This document shows, in pieces, positions 33,268 through 42,096 of a DNA stretch of 64,000 nucleotides (within the stretch, counting starts at the first letter, position 1; each line of letters begins with the position of its first letter). This DNA comes from Candidatus Alistipes intestinigallinarum (GTDB lineage: Bacteria > Bacteroidota > Bacteroidia > Bacteroidales > Rikenellaceae): the NCBI GenBank assembly GCA_019115745.1, contig DXDA01000056.1, positions 62,001-126,000 of the forward strand, read 5' to 3'. Made by a program: the position numbers and the translations under genes. A model generated the notes under the pieces. It saw nothing but the letters and a program-made list of their open reading frames with translations. It was not told the origin of the DNA and did not search any database.

Positions 33268-33275
33268 CAAATATA
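33268..33275 (-). promoter_or_regulatory. -7 promoter box of pepP
   Basis: TATATTTG on the minus strand gives a leader of about 12 bases to the ATG at 33249; it overlaps the gap after the LD-carboxypeptidase gene. A -33 is not clear. Confidence 0.6.
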
Positions 33276-33296
33276 CGTAAAAATCGGGGAAACCCG

Positions 33297-34292
33297 TCAC
33301 TCTGCGGTAAGGAAATCGATCGAGGCGCCGGTTTGGTCGACCCGGACGGAGACTTCGCGGCCCATGTAGAGGGCGAAGTTGGGCTCTTCGTGCCCGGCCG
33401 GGAATCCGAATACGACGGGAATTCCCAGATCCCGGAGATACCGTGCGATGATGGCCTCGGCGTTGGGAACCCCGAATCCGCTACAGTCACTCGTTCTGGT
33501 GAAGTGTCCTACAAGCACGGCCCGGACGTTCCGCAAGACGCCGCAGCGTTCGAGACTCTGCATCATGCGGTCGATGCGGTAGGCGGCTTCGCCGACCTCT
33601 TCGATCAGCAGAACGGTCGGGGTGTCGGTTTTCAGGGCTTCGGGTGTTCCATTCGCGGCGCAGATCATCGTGAGGTTGCCGCCGGCCAGTCTTCCCCGAG
33701 CCACACCGTGCCGGTTCAGCGGATGCGGCTTGGTGTGGATGCGGGACATTTCGCCGAAGAGGGCCTTGCGGAGCGATTCGACCGAAGAGCTTTCCTGGAG
33801 CTGGTCAAAGTGGAATCCGGTGAGCATCGGCCCGTGAATGGACTCGATTCCGAGCCGTCGCATCACGAGATGCAGGGTTGTAATATCGCTGAATCCGATG
33901 ATCCATTTCGGGTTTTTACGCAGGGGCGAGAAATCCACGAGAGGAAGCAGCCGCACCGATCCATATCCGCCGCGTCCGGCCAGAATCGCCTTGACCGAAG
34001 GGTCGTCGATCATGCGCTGGAGGTCTTCGGCGCGCTGCCGGTCCGTGGCTGCGAAGTAGGGTTCTTTGCGGCAGTCCCAGAATTGTCCGAATTTCGGATG
34101 GAGCCCCCAGGCCTCGAACCGTGCACGGATCTTGGCCGTGTCGATCTTTTGGGGGAGTTTCCCGGCCGGGGAGACAATCCCCACGGTGTCGCCGCGGTGG
34201 AGATAGGGCGGGCGGATGAAGTGTGTGGAGTTGTTTTGGGCTGCGGTGCCAAGCGGAAGAAGGCACAGCAGCAACGGAATCAGGCGTTTCAT
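33297..34292 (-). CDS. S66 family LD-carboxypeptidase
   Basis: The 331-residue enzyme of the LdcA/MccF family cleaves the terminal D-Ala of peptidoglycan tetrapeptides during recycling. Ser in IIGFSDITT, Glu in LIEEVGEAAYRID and His in FGFPAGHEEPN form the S66 triad. It starts at ATG 34292 with a signal peptide (MKRLIPLLLCLLPLG...), so it would act in the periplasm, unlike cytoplasmic LdcA. Its ATG overlaps the stop of the MFS exporter gene by 4 bases (coupled translation). Confidence 0.9.
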   Translation of the reverse strand: MKRLIPLLLCLLPLGTAAQNNSTHFIRPPYLHRGDTVGIVSPAGKLPQKIDTAKIRARFEAWGLHPKFGQFWDCRKEPYFAATDRQRAEDLQRMIDDPSVKAILAGRGGYGSVRLLPLVDFSPLRKNPKWIIGFSDITTLHLVMRRLGIESIHGPMLTGFHFDQLQESSSVESLRKALFGEMSRIHTKPHPLNRHGVARGRLAGGNLTMICAANGTPEALKTDTPTVLLIEEVGEAAYRIDRMMQSLERCGVLRNVRAVLVGHFTRTSDCSGFGVPNAEAIIARYLRDLGIPVVFGFPAGHEEPNFALYMGREVSVRVDQTGASIDFLTAE

Positions 34293-35704
34293 GCTTTCCG
34301 GTGGTGTTTGCGTTCGAGGCCTTCGGGCAGGGGCAGGGAGATGCGCGCGAAGCTGATGACGGCGGCAGCCAGGGCGAAACTTCCGGCGATCATCAGCGCC
34401 GCATGGGTGCTGTTCTGCGGAAGGAGATGAAAGAGCAGGGCCATCAGCGCGGCACCTGTGGTTTGTCCGACGAGGCGGGCTGTTGCGAGCATTCCGCTTG
34501 CCGAGCCGCTTCTTGCGGGCGGGGCGGATGCGATCAGGATGCTGTTGTTCGGGGACTGGAAGAGTCCGAATCCGGCGCCGCAGAGGACGAGCCGCCAGAT
34601 GAGGTCGAAATCGGTGGGGTGCTCGGGGAGCCAGGCCAGCAGGAAGAGCCCCGTTGCCATGGCTGCAAGTCCGGCCCCTCCGAGGAGCCCGGCGTGAATC
34701 CGCTCGACGAGCACTCCGGCCACGGGCGCCACGATCATGATGACGGCGGGCCAGGCGGTGAGCAGCAGTCCGGTCTGTACGTCGCTGTATCCGCAGGCGT
34801 GCTGGAGGTAGAACGGGAGTGCGACCATGGCGAGCATCTGGGCGAGGAACGAACAGATCGAGGTGAGGACCGAAACCGAGAAGATCGGGATTCGCAGCAG
34901 GTCGAAGGGCAGGATCGGATAGGTTTCGTGCAACTGGGAGCGGATGAAGAGAAATCCGATAACGAGCAGGGCTGCGATTCCGAGCGAGAGGAGCTTGGAG
35001 TCGATCCCGTGCGAAAAACCCTCGACCGAAGCCATGAGCAGTCCGAAGGTGAGGGCGTTCATCAGGGCGTCGCGCCAACTGAACCGGTGAGCGGCATCCT
35101 TGACGGGATTCTGGGGGAGGAACCGGTGGCTGAGTCTGAGGGCCGCCAGCCCGATGGGGATGTTGACGGCGAACAACCAGGGCCAGTCGGCTATGGCGAG
35201 GATTCCGGCGGCGATGGTGGGTCCGGCGACCGACGAGACGGCGACGACCGTGGCGTTGATACCCATGCCGCGTCCGAGTTGAGCCTTGGGGTAGATGAAG
35301 CGGATGAGGGTGGTGTTCACGGAGGTGATGGCTGCGGCGCCGAAACCCTGCATGACGCGGGCGAGGACGAGTGTCTGGAACGATCCGGAGAGCGAGCACC
35401 CGACCGACGCCACGGTGAAGAGCGCGAGTCCTCCGATGTAGACCTTTCGGTAGCCGATGACATCGCCGAGGGCCGAGAACGAGAGCAGCGAGACCATGAT
35501 GGCCAACTGGTATGCGTTGACGATCCAGATGGAGTCGGCGGCGGAGATGCCGAGTTGGGCGCCGATGGTCGGGAGCGCGACGTTGGCAATGGTCCCGTCG
35601 ATGACCGAGAGCGAGACGCCGAATGCGACGGCGAGAATGGCTCCCAGACGGCGGGGCATCGGAATTCCGTCCGTGAAACCGGTTATGTGCGGCGTGCCAT
35701 ACAT
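34289..35704 (-). CDS. MFS drug/solute exporter, DHA2 (14-helix) type
   Basis: This 471-residue inner-membrane protein has about 14 transmembrane helices. DHA2 signatures are visible: SLSVIDGTIANVALPTIG (motif D1) at the start, LGDVIGYRKVYIGGLALF (motif A) and a GP-rich motif C (SSVAGPTIAAGILA). It is probably a proton-driven exporter of drugs or metabolites. The ATG at 35704 directly follows AAGGAG; a second ATG at 35659 is possible. It sits in a run with the U32 peptidase-like gene (16-base gap) and the LD-carboxypeptidase (4-base overlap). Confidence 0.9.
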   Translation of the reverse strand: MYGTPHITGFTDGIPMPRRLGAILAVAFGVSLSVIDGTIANVALPTIGAQLGISAADSIWIVNAYQLAIMVSLLSFSALGDVIGYRKVYIGGLALFTVASVGCSLSGSFQTLVLARVMQGFGAAAITSVNTTLIRFIYPKAQLGRGMGINATVVAVSSVAGPTIAAGILAIADWPWLFAVNIPIGLAALRLSHRFLPQNPVKDAAHRFSWRDALMNALTFGLLMASVEGFSHGIDSKLLSLGIAALLVIGFLFIRSQLHETYPILPFDLLRIPIFSVSVLTSICSFLAQMLAMVALPFYLQHACGYSDVQTGLLLTAWPAVIMIVAPVAGVLVERIHAGLLGGAGLAAMATGLFLLAWLPEHPTDFDLIWRLVLCGAGFGLFQSPNNSILIASAPPARSGSASGMLATARLVGQTTGAALMALLFHLLPQNSTHAALMIAGSFALAAAVISFARISLPLPEGLERKHHRKA

Positions 35705-35720
35705 CTCCTTGCGGACTGTT

Positions 35721-36965
35721 TTATTCGGCGTCGACGAACTTGTAGAGCTGGTCTCCGCGTCGGATCAGCCCCGGGGTGCGGATGGCGCAGAGTTCGCCCT
35801 GGGCAACGGTTTCGCAGGGTTTTCCGTCGGGGCCGTGGAGTTCGGTGAGCGACTGCTCGGCCACGCCGGTCGTGGCACCGAGAAAGAAGATCTCCTCGCC
35901 GACCGAGAGCGGCGCGGCTTCGACGGCAACCTCCGCGACGGAGAGTTTCTTGTAGAAGTTTACGACCTTGCCGACATAGACTTTGCGTTTGGTGGCCGAC
36001 GATCCGTAGGCGGGGCTGTGCTCGACGACGGGCCGTCCGGCGTAATAACCCTCCCAGAATCCGCGGTTGAAGACCTCGCGGAGCCGTTCCTTGAGTCCGG
36101 CGGCCAGTTCGGGCGTGTACGTTCCGGCCTCCATCGCCTTCAGGGCTTCGTCATAGCAGGCTACGACGCGCTTCACGTACTCGGCGCCGCGGGCCCGGCC
36201 CTCGATCTTCAGGACCCGAACCCCGGCCGCGACCATTTTGTCCAGGAAGTCGATCGTGCAGAGGTCCTTGGGTGAGAGGACGTAACGCCCGTCGATGTCG
36301 AGCTGCGCGCCGGTCTCCTTGTCGGTGACGGTGTATTTGCGGCGGCACAACTGTCGGCAGGCGCCGCGGTTGGCCGAACAACCGGTTTCGTAGAGCGAGA
36401 GATAGCATTTCCCGGAGATCGACATGCAGAGGGCTCCGTGTGCGAACATTTCGATCTCGACCCGTTCGCCGCGGGGTCCCCGAATCTCCTCCTCGACGAT
36501 CCGGCGGTGAATCGCCGCGACCTGTTCGAGCGACAACTCGCGGGCCAGCACCACCGTGTCGGCCCACTGGGCGTAGAAGCGCACGGCCTCGGAGTTGGAG
36601 ATGTTGCATTGGGTGGAGATGTGCACCTCCTGCCCGATCTGCCGGGCGTAGAGGATGGCGGCCATGTCGGATGCGATCACGGCATCGACTCCGGCCTGTT
36701 TGGCGCGGTCGATGACGGCGTGGAGGTCTTCGATCTCCTCCTCGTAGACGATCGTATTGACCGTCAGATAGGCCTTGACTCCGGCGTGATGGGCCTTTTC
36801 AACGATTTGTTCGAGGTCGTCGAGCGAGAAGTTGGCGGCCGAAGCCGAGCGCATGTTGAGTTTGCCGACTCCGAAGTAGACGGCATCGGCCCCGGCCTGA
36901 ATGGCTGCGGCGAGGGATTCGTACGACCCGACGGGGGCCATGATTTCGATTTCCGAACGCTTCAT
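35721..36965 (-). CDS. U32 family (TrhP/YegQ-like) peptidase-type protein
   Basis: This 414-residue protein belongs to family U32. The signature EMFAHGALCMSISGKCYLS and the following cysteines (GCSANRGACRQLC) likely hold an iron-sulfur cluster. Members of this group (TrhP/RlhA) are involved in 5-hydroxylation of tRNA uridine or rRNA cytidine, and most are not true peptidases. It starts at 36965, 7 bases after the polyprenyl synthase stop, in the same operon. Confidence 0.9.
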   Translation of the reverse strand: MKRSEIEIMAPVGSYESLAAAIQAGADAVYFGVGKLNMRSASAANFSLDDLEQIVEKAHHAGVKAYLTVNTIVYEEEIEDLHAVIDRAKQAGVDAVIASDMAAILYARQIGQEVHISTQCNISNSEAVRFYAQWADTVVLARELSLEQVAAIHRRIVEEEIRGPRGERVEIEMFAHGALCMSISGKCYLSLYETGCSANRGACRQLCRRKYTVTDKETGAQLDIDGRYVLSPKDLCTIDFLDKMVAAGVRVLKIEGRARGAEYVKRVVACYDEALKAMEAGTYTPELAAGLKERLREVFNRGFWEGYYAGRPVVEHSPAYGSSATKRKVYVGKVVNFYKKLSVAEVAVEAAPLSVGEEIFFLGATTGVAEQSLTELHGPDGKPCETVAQGELCAIRTPGLIRRGDQLYKFVDAE

Positions 36966-36972
36966 GACCGGA

Positions 36973-37944
36973 TCAGTGTTTGCGGCCCATCAGTCCGGCG
37001 GCGTAGTCGCGCATCCGTTTCGTGCGCTCGGGGCCCACCGAGAGGGTGTCGAGGATGGCCAGTGCGCGTTCGAACCGCAGGGAGATCTGCTGTTCGGTCA
37101 GGCGCGGGACGTCCAGCCGGTCGTAAATCTCCTTTACGGTCCGGATTTTCTCCTTGTCGGAGAGTTCCGGATTGCGATAGGTCGTGCGGAGGATCTCGCG
37201 TGTAGGCTCGTCGGCGTGGCTCATGGCCGTGATCATCAGATAGGTTTTCTTGCCTTCGAGAATATCGCCGCCGATGGCTTTTCCGAGTCGTTCGTCGCCG
37301 TAGCTGTCGAGCAGGTCGTCCTGGAGCTGGAAGGCGAGACCGAGTTCGACGGCGAACCGGCGGAGTTTGCGGCAGTCCTCGTCGGAAGCGCCGCCGAGGG
37401 TTGCTCCGATGACGACCGATCCGGCCAGCAGCACGGAGGTCTTGAGTTCGATCATGTGCATGTACTCGACGACCGAGACTTTTGCCTTATGTTCGAAATC
37501 CATGTCGTACTGCTGTCCTTCGCAGACTTCGAGCGCCATTTCATTGAAGGTGGCGAGGACTTGTGGCAGGAGATGTGCAGGGATCGCGCTCAGGAGCCGG
37601 TATGCGCAGATGAGCATGGCGTCTCCGGAGAGGATGGCGACATTCTGCCCCCATTTTGCGAATACGGAGGGTTTTCCGCGGCGCATGGCGGCATTGTCCA
37701 TGATGTCGTCGTGCAGGAGCGTGAAGTTGTGGAAAACCTCGACGGCTGCGGCCGCGGGCATGGCGTGTTGGAGGTCGTCGGAGAAGATTCCGCAGGCGAG
37801 GGCCAGGAGCATCGGGCGGAGTCGTTTACCGCCGCCAGCCAGCGAGTATCCGATCGGGGCATATAGGAGTTCGGGTTCGGCGGGGAACTCGGTTTGAGCC
37901 AGGTAATTTTCGATGGCTTGCAGCAGTTGCTCGTTGTTTTGCAT
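36973..37944 (-). CDS. Polyprenyl diphosphate synthase
   Basis: This 323-residue trans-prenyltransferase joins IPP units onto allylic diphosphates for quinone or carrier lipids. Both aspartate-rich motifs are present: LLHDDIMDN (first, DDxxD) and QLQDDLLDSYGD (second), plus GGKRLRPMLLALAC near the N-terminus. Chain length cannot be read with certainty. It begins an operon with the U32, MFS and LD-carboxypeptidase genes, and its -7 box (TATTTTTG, 37985-37978) lies back-to-back with the ROK kinase promoter. Confidence 0.93.
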   Translation of the reverse strand: MQNNEQLLQAIENYLAQTEFPAEPELLYAPIGYSLAGGGKRLRPMLLALACGIFSDDLQHAMPAAAAVEVFHNFTLLHDDIMDNAAMRRGKPSVFAKWGQNVAILSGDAMLICAYRLLSAIPAHLLPQVLATFNEMALEVCEGQQYDMDFEHKAKVSVVEYMHMIELKTSVLLAGSVVIGATLGGASDEDCRKLRRFAVELGLAFQLQDDLLDSYGDERLGKAIGGDILEGKKTYLMITAMSHADEPTREILRTTYRNPELSDKEKIRTVKEIYDRLDVPRLTEQQISLRFERALAILDTLSVGPERTKRMRDYAAGLMGRKH

Positions 37945-37977
37945 GGTAGGGGAGGTATTTTCGAGTCAAAACCGACC

Positions 37978-37985
37978 CAAAAATA
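37978..37985 (-). promoter_or_regulatory. -7 promoter box of the polyprenyl synthase operon
   Basis: TATTTTTG is read on the minus strand about 34 bases before the ATG at 37944, next to the divergent ROK kinase promoter. Confidence 0.6.
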
Positions 37986-37994
37986 CGAAAAAAC

Positions 37995-38025
37995 TTTGGA
38001 GTGGCCGAATTTTCGCTTAACTTTG
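37995..38025 (+). promoter_or_regulatory. Promoter of the ROK kinase gene
   Basis: TTTG (37995-37998), a 19-base spacer and TAACTTTG (38018-38025) form a consensus Bacteroidetes promoter. The leader is about 27 bases. Confidence 0.8.
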
Positions 38026-38058
38026 AAAGGATGAAATCAACTTTAAAGAGATAGGACC

Positions 38059-39063
38059 ATGAAAAAACTTGCAATCGGCATCGACATCGGCGGAATCAAT
38101 ACCGCGTTCGGTCTCGTGGATGAAAACGGCGACCTGTATGCCGAATCGGTCATTTCGACCAAGAAGTATCCCTATGTAGACGACTATCCGGCATATGTCG
38201 AGGAGTTGTGCGATTCGCTGCGGGCCTTGTCGCAGAGCCTGTCGTTCGACTACGAACTGGCGGGTATCGGCATCGGGGCACCGAACGCCAATTTCCACAA
38301 GGGTACGATCGAGACCCCGGCGAATCTGTGGAAGTTCCGCGACGGGGATCCCAATCCGGACGAATCCCGCCGGATTTTCCCGCTGGCGGAGGATATTTCG
38401 CGACGTTTCAACGGGGCGAAGACGCTGGTTACGAACGACGCCAATGCGGCGACGATCGGGGAGATGATCTACGGCAACGCCAAGGGGATGAAGGATTTCG
38501 TGATGATCACGCTCGGCACGGGCCTCGGTTCGGGCTTTGTGGCCAACGGGGAGATGATCTACGGCCATGACGGTTTTGCGGGCGAGTTCGGCCACGTCAT
38601 CGTCGAGCGCAACGGCCGGGAGTGCGGTTGCGGACGGCGCGGGTGCCTGGAGACGTACGTTTCGGCGACGGGTATCAAGCGCACGGCCTTCGAACTGATG
38701 GCGAAGATGAATGCGCCGAGCAAGCTGCGGAGCATTGCGTTCGACGACTTCGACGCCTCGATGATCTCGGCGGCGGCCGAGCAGGGGGACCCCATTGCCA
38801 AGGAGGCCTTCCGCTTTACGGGCGAGATGCTGGGCCGGGCTTTGGCCGACGTGGTGACGGTGACCTCTCCGGAGGCGATTTTCCTCTTCGGCGGTCTTTC
38901 GAAGGCGGGCAAACTGCTTTTCGAGCCGACGCAGTGGTATATGGAGGAGAACATGCTCTTCGTCTTTAAGAATAAGGTAAAACTGCTCCCGAGCGGAATT
39001 CAGGGTAAGAATGCCGCGATTCTGGGCGCTTCGGCGCTGATCTGGCAGGAGCAGACCAAATAG
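38059..39063 (+). CDS. ROK family sugar kinase (glucokinase-like)
   Basis: This 334-residue kinase of the ROK family probably phosphorylates glucose or an amino sugar. It shows the ATP-binding IGIDIGGINTAFGLVD at the N-terminus, the catalytic-loop VTNDANAATIGE, GTGLGSGFV, the His in GEFGHVIVE and the zinc site CGCGRRGCLETY. ROK proteins with a DNA-binding domain are regulators; none is present here, so it is an enzyme. It is monocistronic, with its own promoter and terminator. Confidence 0.92.
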   Translation: MKKLAIGIDIGGINTAFGLVDENGDLYAESVISTKKYPYVDDYPAYVEELCDSLRALSQSLSFDYELAGIGIGAPNANFHKGTIETPANLWKFRDGDPNPDESRRIFPLAEDISRRFNGAKTLVTNDANAATIGEMIYGNAKGMKDFVMITLGTGLGSGFVANGEMIYGHDGFAGEFGHVIVERNGRECGCGRRGCLETYVSATGIKRTAFELMAKMNAPSKLRSIAFDDFDASMISAAAEQGDPIAKEAFRFTGEMLGRALADVVTVTSPEAIFLFGGLSKAGKLLFEPTQWYMEENMLFVFKNKVKLLPSGIQGKNAAILGASALIWQEQTK

Positions 39064-39090
39064 CCGGACCGTTTTCGGCCTTATGCCGGC

Positions 39091-39125
39091 GAGGGGCGGA
39101 GTTCGTAAGAATCCGCCCCTCTTTT
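39091..39125 (+). terminator. Terminator of the ROK kinase gene
   Basis: The stem GAGGGGCGGA(G)TTC pairs with GAATCCGCCCCTC around a short GTAA loop (one bulge) and is followed by TTTTC on the + strand. It ends 16 bases before the stop of the convergent phosphoethanolamine transferase gene. Confidence 0.8.
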
Positions 39126-39140
39126 CGTGCCGCACCGTAC

Positions 39141-40949
39141 CTACTCCCGGATCAATACGTCGTAATCGCCTGCGGGCTCATATCCGAGCAGCAGGGGCCG
39201 CGGCCGGGCGTTGTCGAACCGGTCGTTGATGAGGCTGCGCGAGGGGTCGTACCACGGACAGCGAATGCCGGCCAGATCCAGCAGCAGATGGGGCAGGTCG
39301 TCCGAGGAGAAGCGGCGGTCGAGCGCGCGGGTTACCTGTTCCACGACTTCGGGGTGCCGGTCCCGGTAGGAGTCGGACATCCAGATCAGGAAGGGAATTT
39401 CGAACTGGTACCTGCAGATTCCGGCCGTCAGCGGGGTGTAGGTGCGCCCGAAATGGACGCGGTAGTCGAACATCTCCTCGCCGTGATCCGGGACGTAGAT
39501 GGCGATGGTCTCGCGGTCTGCGAATCGTTCGAGAATGGTATCGACGACCCGGTCGTTGTGGCGGGTGGCGTTGTCGTAGTCGGCGAGAATCTGTTTTTGC
39601 CGGTCGTTCAGGTCGGGGCGGTCGTAATCGGCGGGCGTGAATACGGTCTCTTCGACCGGGAAGCGGTTTTCGTATCGCACGTGCTGACCCATGAGGTGAA
39701 AGATCGTCAGTTCGGCCGAGTCGGTCTGCGGGACGATCCGGTCGTAGTCGTCGAGGAGGGCGAGGTCCGAGAAGTGCCGTTGGGTATTGACGGCCGTGAA
39801 GAGGCGGCTGTTGCTGCGGGTGTTGAAGAGGTTTTTCAGTCCGAGGTCGTGGAAGTTCGTCACCGTTCCGGCGGCCTGGTTGTCCAGGTGGTAGGTGGCA
39901 TATCCGGCCTTTCGGAACAGAACGGGGAACAGGGGTTCCTCATCCCATCGCTCTTGGGCATCGAGGCTGGCCGGGGAGAAGATCTGGTTGAGGACTGACG
40001 TGGTGAGGTTGGCGGGCGACACGACATCCGAGAAGCAGAAGAGTTCGCCCCGTTCGAGCCGCTTTTTCAGCCGGGGGTTGGTCTCTTTAGGGTATCCGTA
40101 GAGACTCGAATGGTGCTTGTTGTATGACTCCCCGATGATCAGGACGATGCAGGGCGACCGGAACGAGCAACCCTCCACGCGGGCCGAATCGAGCACCTTC
40201 AGCAGCCGCTCGGCCCGTTCGGGCGAGAAGTTGTTGGCGGCGAGGGCCGTATGGATTCGCTCGAAGGTCGAGATCGGGGTGCTCGGGGCGGTGATGGCGG
40301 GTGCGTTGTGCTCCGCGAGGAGGAGTTTGCAGAAGATCTGGATGCGGCTGACGGAGATTCCGAGTCCGATGAGCAGGAGCAGGACAAGCGTCGAACGGAG
40401 CGCCCGGTTTCGGAACTGGAAGTGCGGGGCGTGACGCCGCAGGAGGAGGAATCCGGCGATGAGCAGCGCGAAGAAGATGGTCAGCAGGATGAAGGAGGTG
40501 GAGGCACAGAAGGTCCTCATGAATTCGGCACTCTCCTGGGCGTTGGTCTCCCAGAGCACCTGGAGGACGGATGCGGAGCAGAGCGTTCCGAAGTGTATCT
40601 GGAGGAAGCTTTCGGCATAGGATGCCACGCCGAGGATCAGCAGTACGATCGAGACATATACCATTCGGGTGATTCTCAACGCCAGGGACCCCCCCCCGAT
40701 CGGTAACCGGTGCAGGGCGAGCGGTACGGCGAGGACATAGGCCCGGAAGAGGGAGATCATCAGGGCGAGGATGAGGTTTCTCCAGACGAAGAAGGTCATT
40801 TCCCGACTGACGGCGTAGAGGATGTCGGGAAATGTGGGGACGATTGCGGCGAAAAGGAAGAATCTCGGATGGGCGCTGATGGGTTGCAGGATCCGAGAAA
40901 AAAAGCTACCGACCGTTCCCGGTCGGCAGCCTGTCGGGTTTGGTTTCAT
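39141..40949 (-). CDS. Phosphoethanolamine transferase (EptA-like) with G9 coding tract
   Basis: The 602-residue inner-membrane enzyme has five N-terminal helices (to about residue 215) and a periplasmic sulfatase-fold domain with LIIGESYNKHHSSLYGYPKETNP, SPANLTTSVLNQIF (likely Thr nucleophile) and VPDHGEEMFD (metal ligands). It would add phosphoethanolamine to lipid A or another envelope glycan. Codons 85-87 are GGG GGG GGG, forming nine consecutive G residues (40697 down to 40689). Slippage there would truncate the protein before the catalytic domain, so expression could be phase-variable. It lies 10 bases after the coiled-coil membrane protein gene. Confidence 0.9.
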   Translation of the reverse strand: MKPNPTGCRPGTVGSFFSRILQPISAHPRFFLFAAIVPTFPDILYAVSREMTFFVWRNLILALMISLFRAYVLAVPLALHRLPIGGGSLALRITRMVYVSIVLLILGVASYAESFLQIHFGTLCSASVLQVLWETNAQESAEFMRTFCASTSFILLTIFFALLIAGFLLLRRHAPHFQFRNRALRSTLVLLLLIGLGISVSRIQIFCKLLLAEHNAPAITAPSTPISTFERIHTALAANNFSPERAERLLKVLDSARVEGCSFRSPCIVLIIGESYNKHHSSLYGYPKETNPRLKKRLERGELFCFSDVVSPANLTTSVLNQIFSPASLDAQERWDEEPLFPVLFRKAGYATYHLDNQAAGTVTNFHDLGLKNLFNTRSNSRLFTAVNTQRHFSDLALLDDYDRIVPQTDSAELTIFHLMGQHVRYENRFPVEETVFTPADYDRPDLNDRQKQILADYDNATRHNDRVVDTILERFADRETIAIYVPDHGEEMFDYRVHFGRTYTPLTAGICRYQFEIPFLIWMSDSYRDRHPEVVEQVTRALDRRFSSDDLPHLLLDLAGIRCPWYDPSRSLINDRFDNARPRPLLLGYEPAGDYDVLIRE

Positions 40950-40959
40950 TTTTCGGGGG

Positions 40960-41898
40960 TTACTTCATCACCACCTGGTTCTGACCGATCAGCCGGCCTT
41001 CGCAGTAGAGTTCGATCGAGTAGGTTCCGGGTGCGAATCCCGTGGAGTTGAAGTAGATGCCGACCTCCAGGTCCTGATTCTGGTAGTCGACCTCACGCAT
41101 GGCCGAATAGCTCAGCCGTTCCCCCTCGAATTCGAAGGTAGGCATCTGTTCGGTGGTCAGGACATATCCGTCGGGGGATGTGATCCGTACGTATACGGCC
41201 TTGTTTCCGGGGGTTGCCAGTTCGTTGGCCGAGAGTACGAAGTCGACCCGCAGGCGGGAAGCGTTCTTGACCCTGGAGACGGCATTTCCGCGGTCGTTGA
41301 GTCCGGCGAGCCGGATGTCGCGGGCGCGGAGTACGGACCCGACCTTGACCTTGTTGTCGAGTTCCGCGGCCTTTTCTTCGGCCATTTCGGCGCGGAGTTT
41401 GGCGGAGGAGATCTCCTTGCGGTATCCGACGTTCTCCTTGATGAGCTGTTTGTTGAGCGTATTGAGGGAGTCGATCTGCCGGACGTATCCCTTCATGATG
41501 GATCGCAGGGTTCCGACCTCCTTCTCATACTGTTTGATTTTGGCGAGGTTCCAGGAGCGCTCCTTTTTGAGCCGGGTCATGAGCGAGTCGGCCCGTTCGC
41601 GTTCGATGTCGAGACCGCGGGAGATGGAGTCGTTGGAGATCTGGAGGTTGTCGTAATCGTCCATGAGCCGTCCGAGGTCGCTTTGGATCGAGTCGCGGTC
41701 GGCGCGCAGGAGCTCGTTGTCGAGCATCTGCTGGTGGTGGATGCTGAAGTAGAGGGCGGAGATGGCCACGAGGATGACCGAAAGGATGATGATGACGATT
41801 CGGTATCCGCGGATGGATTTTCCGGCATCGGGCTGCGAGGTCGAGAAGTCGTCGTCGTCTTCGAATTCCGAAGGATCGTATCCCTGTTTGTTTTCCAT
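40960..41898 (-). CDS. Coiled-coil membrane protein, conserved hypothetical
   Basis: The 312-residue protein has an acidic cytoplasmic N-terminus (about 30 residues, EFEDDDDFS), one membrane helix (about 34-52), a long coiled coil (about 58-190) and a C-terminal beta-rich periplasmic domain (about 215-312, for example KAVYVRITSPDGYVL and GTYSIELYCEG). I do not recognise a named family; a cell-envelope structural or partner role is suggested by the layout. The ATG at 41898 (MENKQGYD) is preferred over an upstream ATG at 41952. A -7 box (TATCTTTG, 42012-42005) lies about 107 bases upstream. Confidence 0.78.
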   Translation of the reverse strand: MENKQGYDPSEFEDDDDFSTSQPDAGKSIRGYRIVIIILSVILVAISALYFSIHHQQMLDNELLRADRDSIQSDLGRLMDDYDNLQISNDSISRGLDIERERADSLMTRLKKERSWNLAKIKQYEKEVGTLRSIMKGYVRQIDSLNTLNKQLIKENVGYRKEISSAKLRAEMAEEKAAELDNKVKVGSVLRARDIRLAGLNDRGNAVSRVKNASRLRVDFVLSANELATPGNKAVYVRITSPDGYVLTTEQMPTFEFEGERLSYSAMREVDYQNQDLEVGIYFNSTGFAPGTYSIELYCEGRLIGQNQVVMK

Positions 41899-42004
41899 AA
41901 GAGGTTTGTTTTTTCGGGCCGAGAGGCTTTTGGAACCGGGCTTCCGAGGCATTGCGTTGCCGCCGGGTCGGTTCCGGCTCTTCGAGCCGTGGTGTTATCT
42001 CGGG

Positions 42005-42012
42005 CAAAGATA
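42005..42012 (-). promoter_or_regulatory. -7 promoter box of the coiled-coil/phosphoethanolamine transferase unit
   Basis: TATCTTTG is read on the minus strand. The predicted leader is about 100 bases if translation begins at 41898. The remaining 42013-42096 spacer has no gene. Confidence 0.55.
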
Positions 42013-42096
42013 GGAAAAAAACCGGAATTTCGAAGCCGTGAGCGCCACATAGTTTCCGGGAGCCCGGAATTCGGACATGCGGGCTTTGGCGGGGCT

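Noticed and set aside
34293..35399. N-terminal extension of the LD-carboxypeptidase frame
   Set aside because: The upstream frame is antiphase translation of the MFS gene (Arg/His/Pro-rich). The signal peptide begins at 34292 and overlaps the MFS stop.
40689..40697. The G9 run as a frameshift or pseudogene mark
   Set aside because: In the present sequence the frame is open through the whole 602-codon transferase, so the gene is intact as given; a sequencing error in the run cannot be excluded and is noted as a check.
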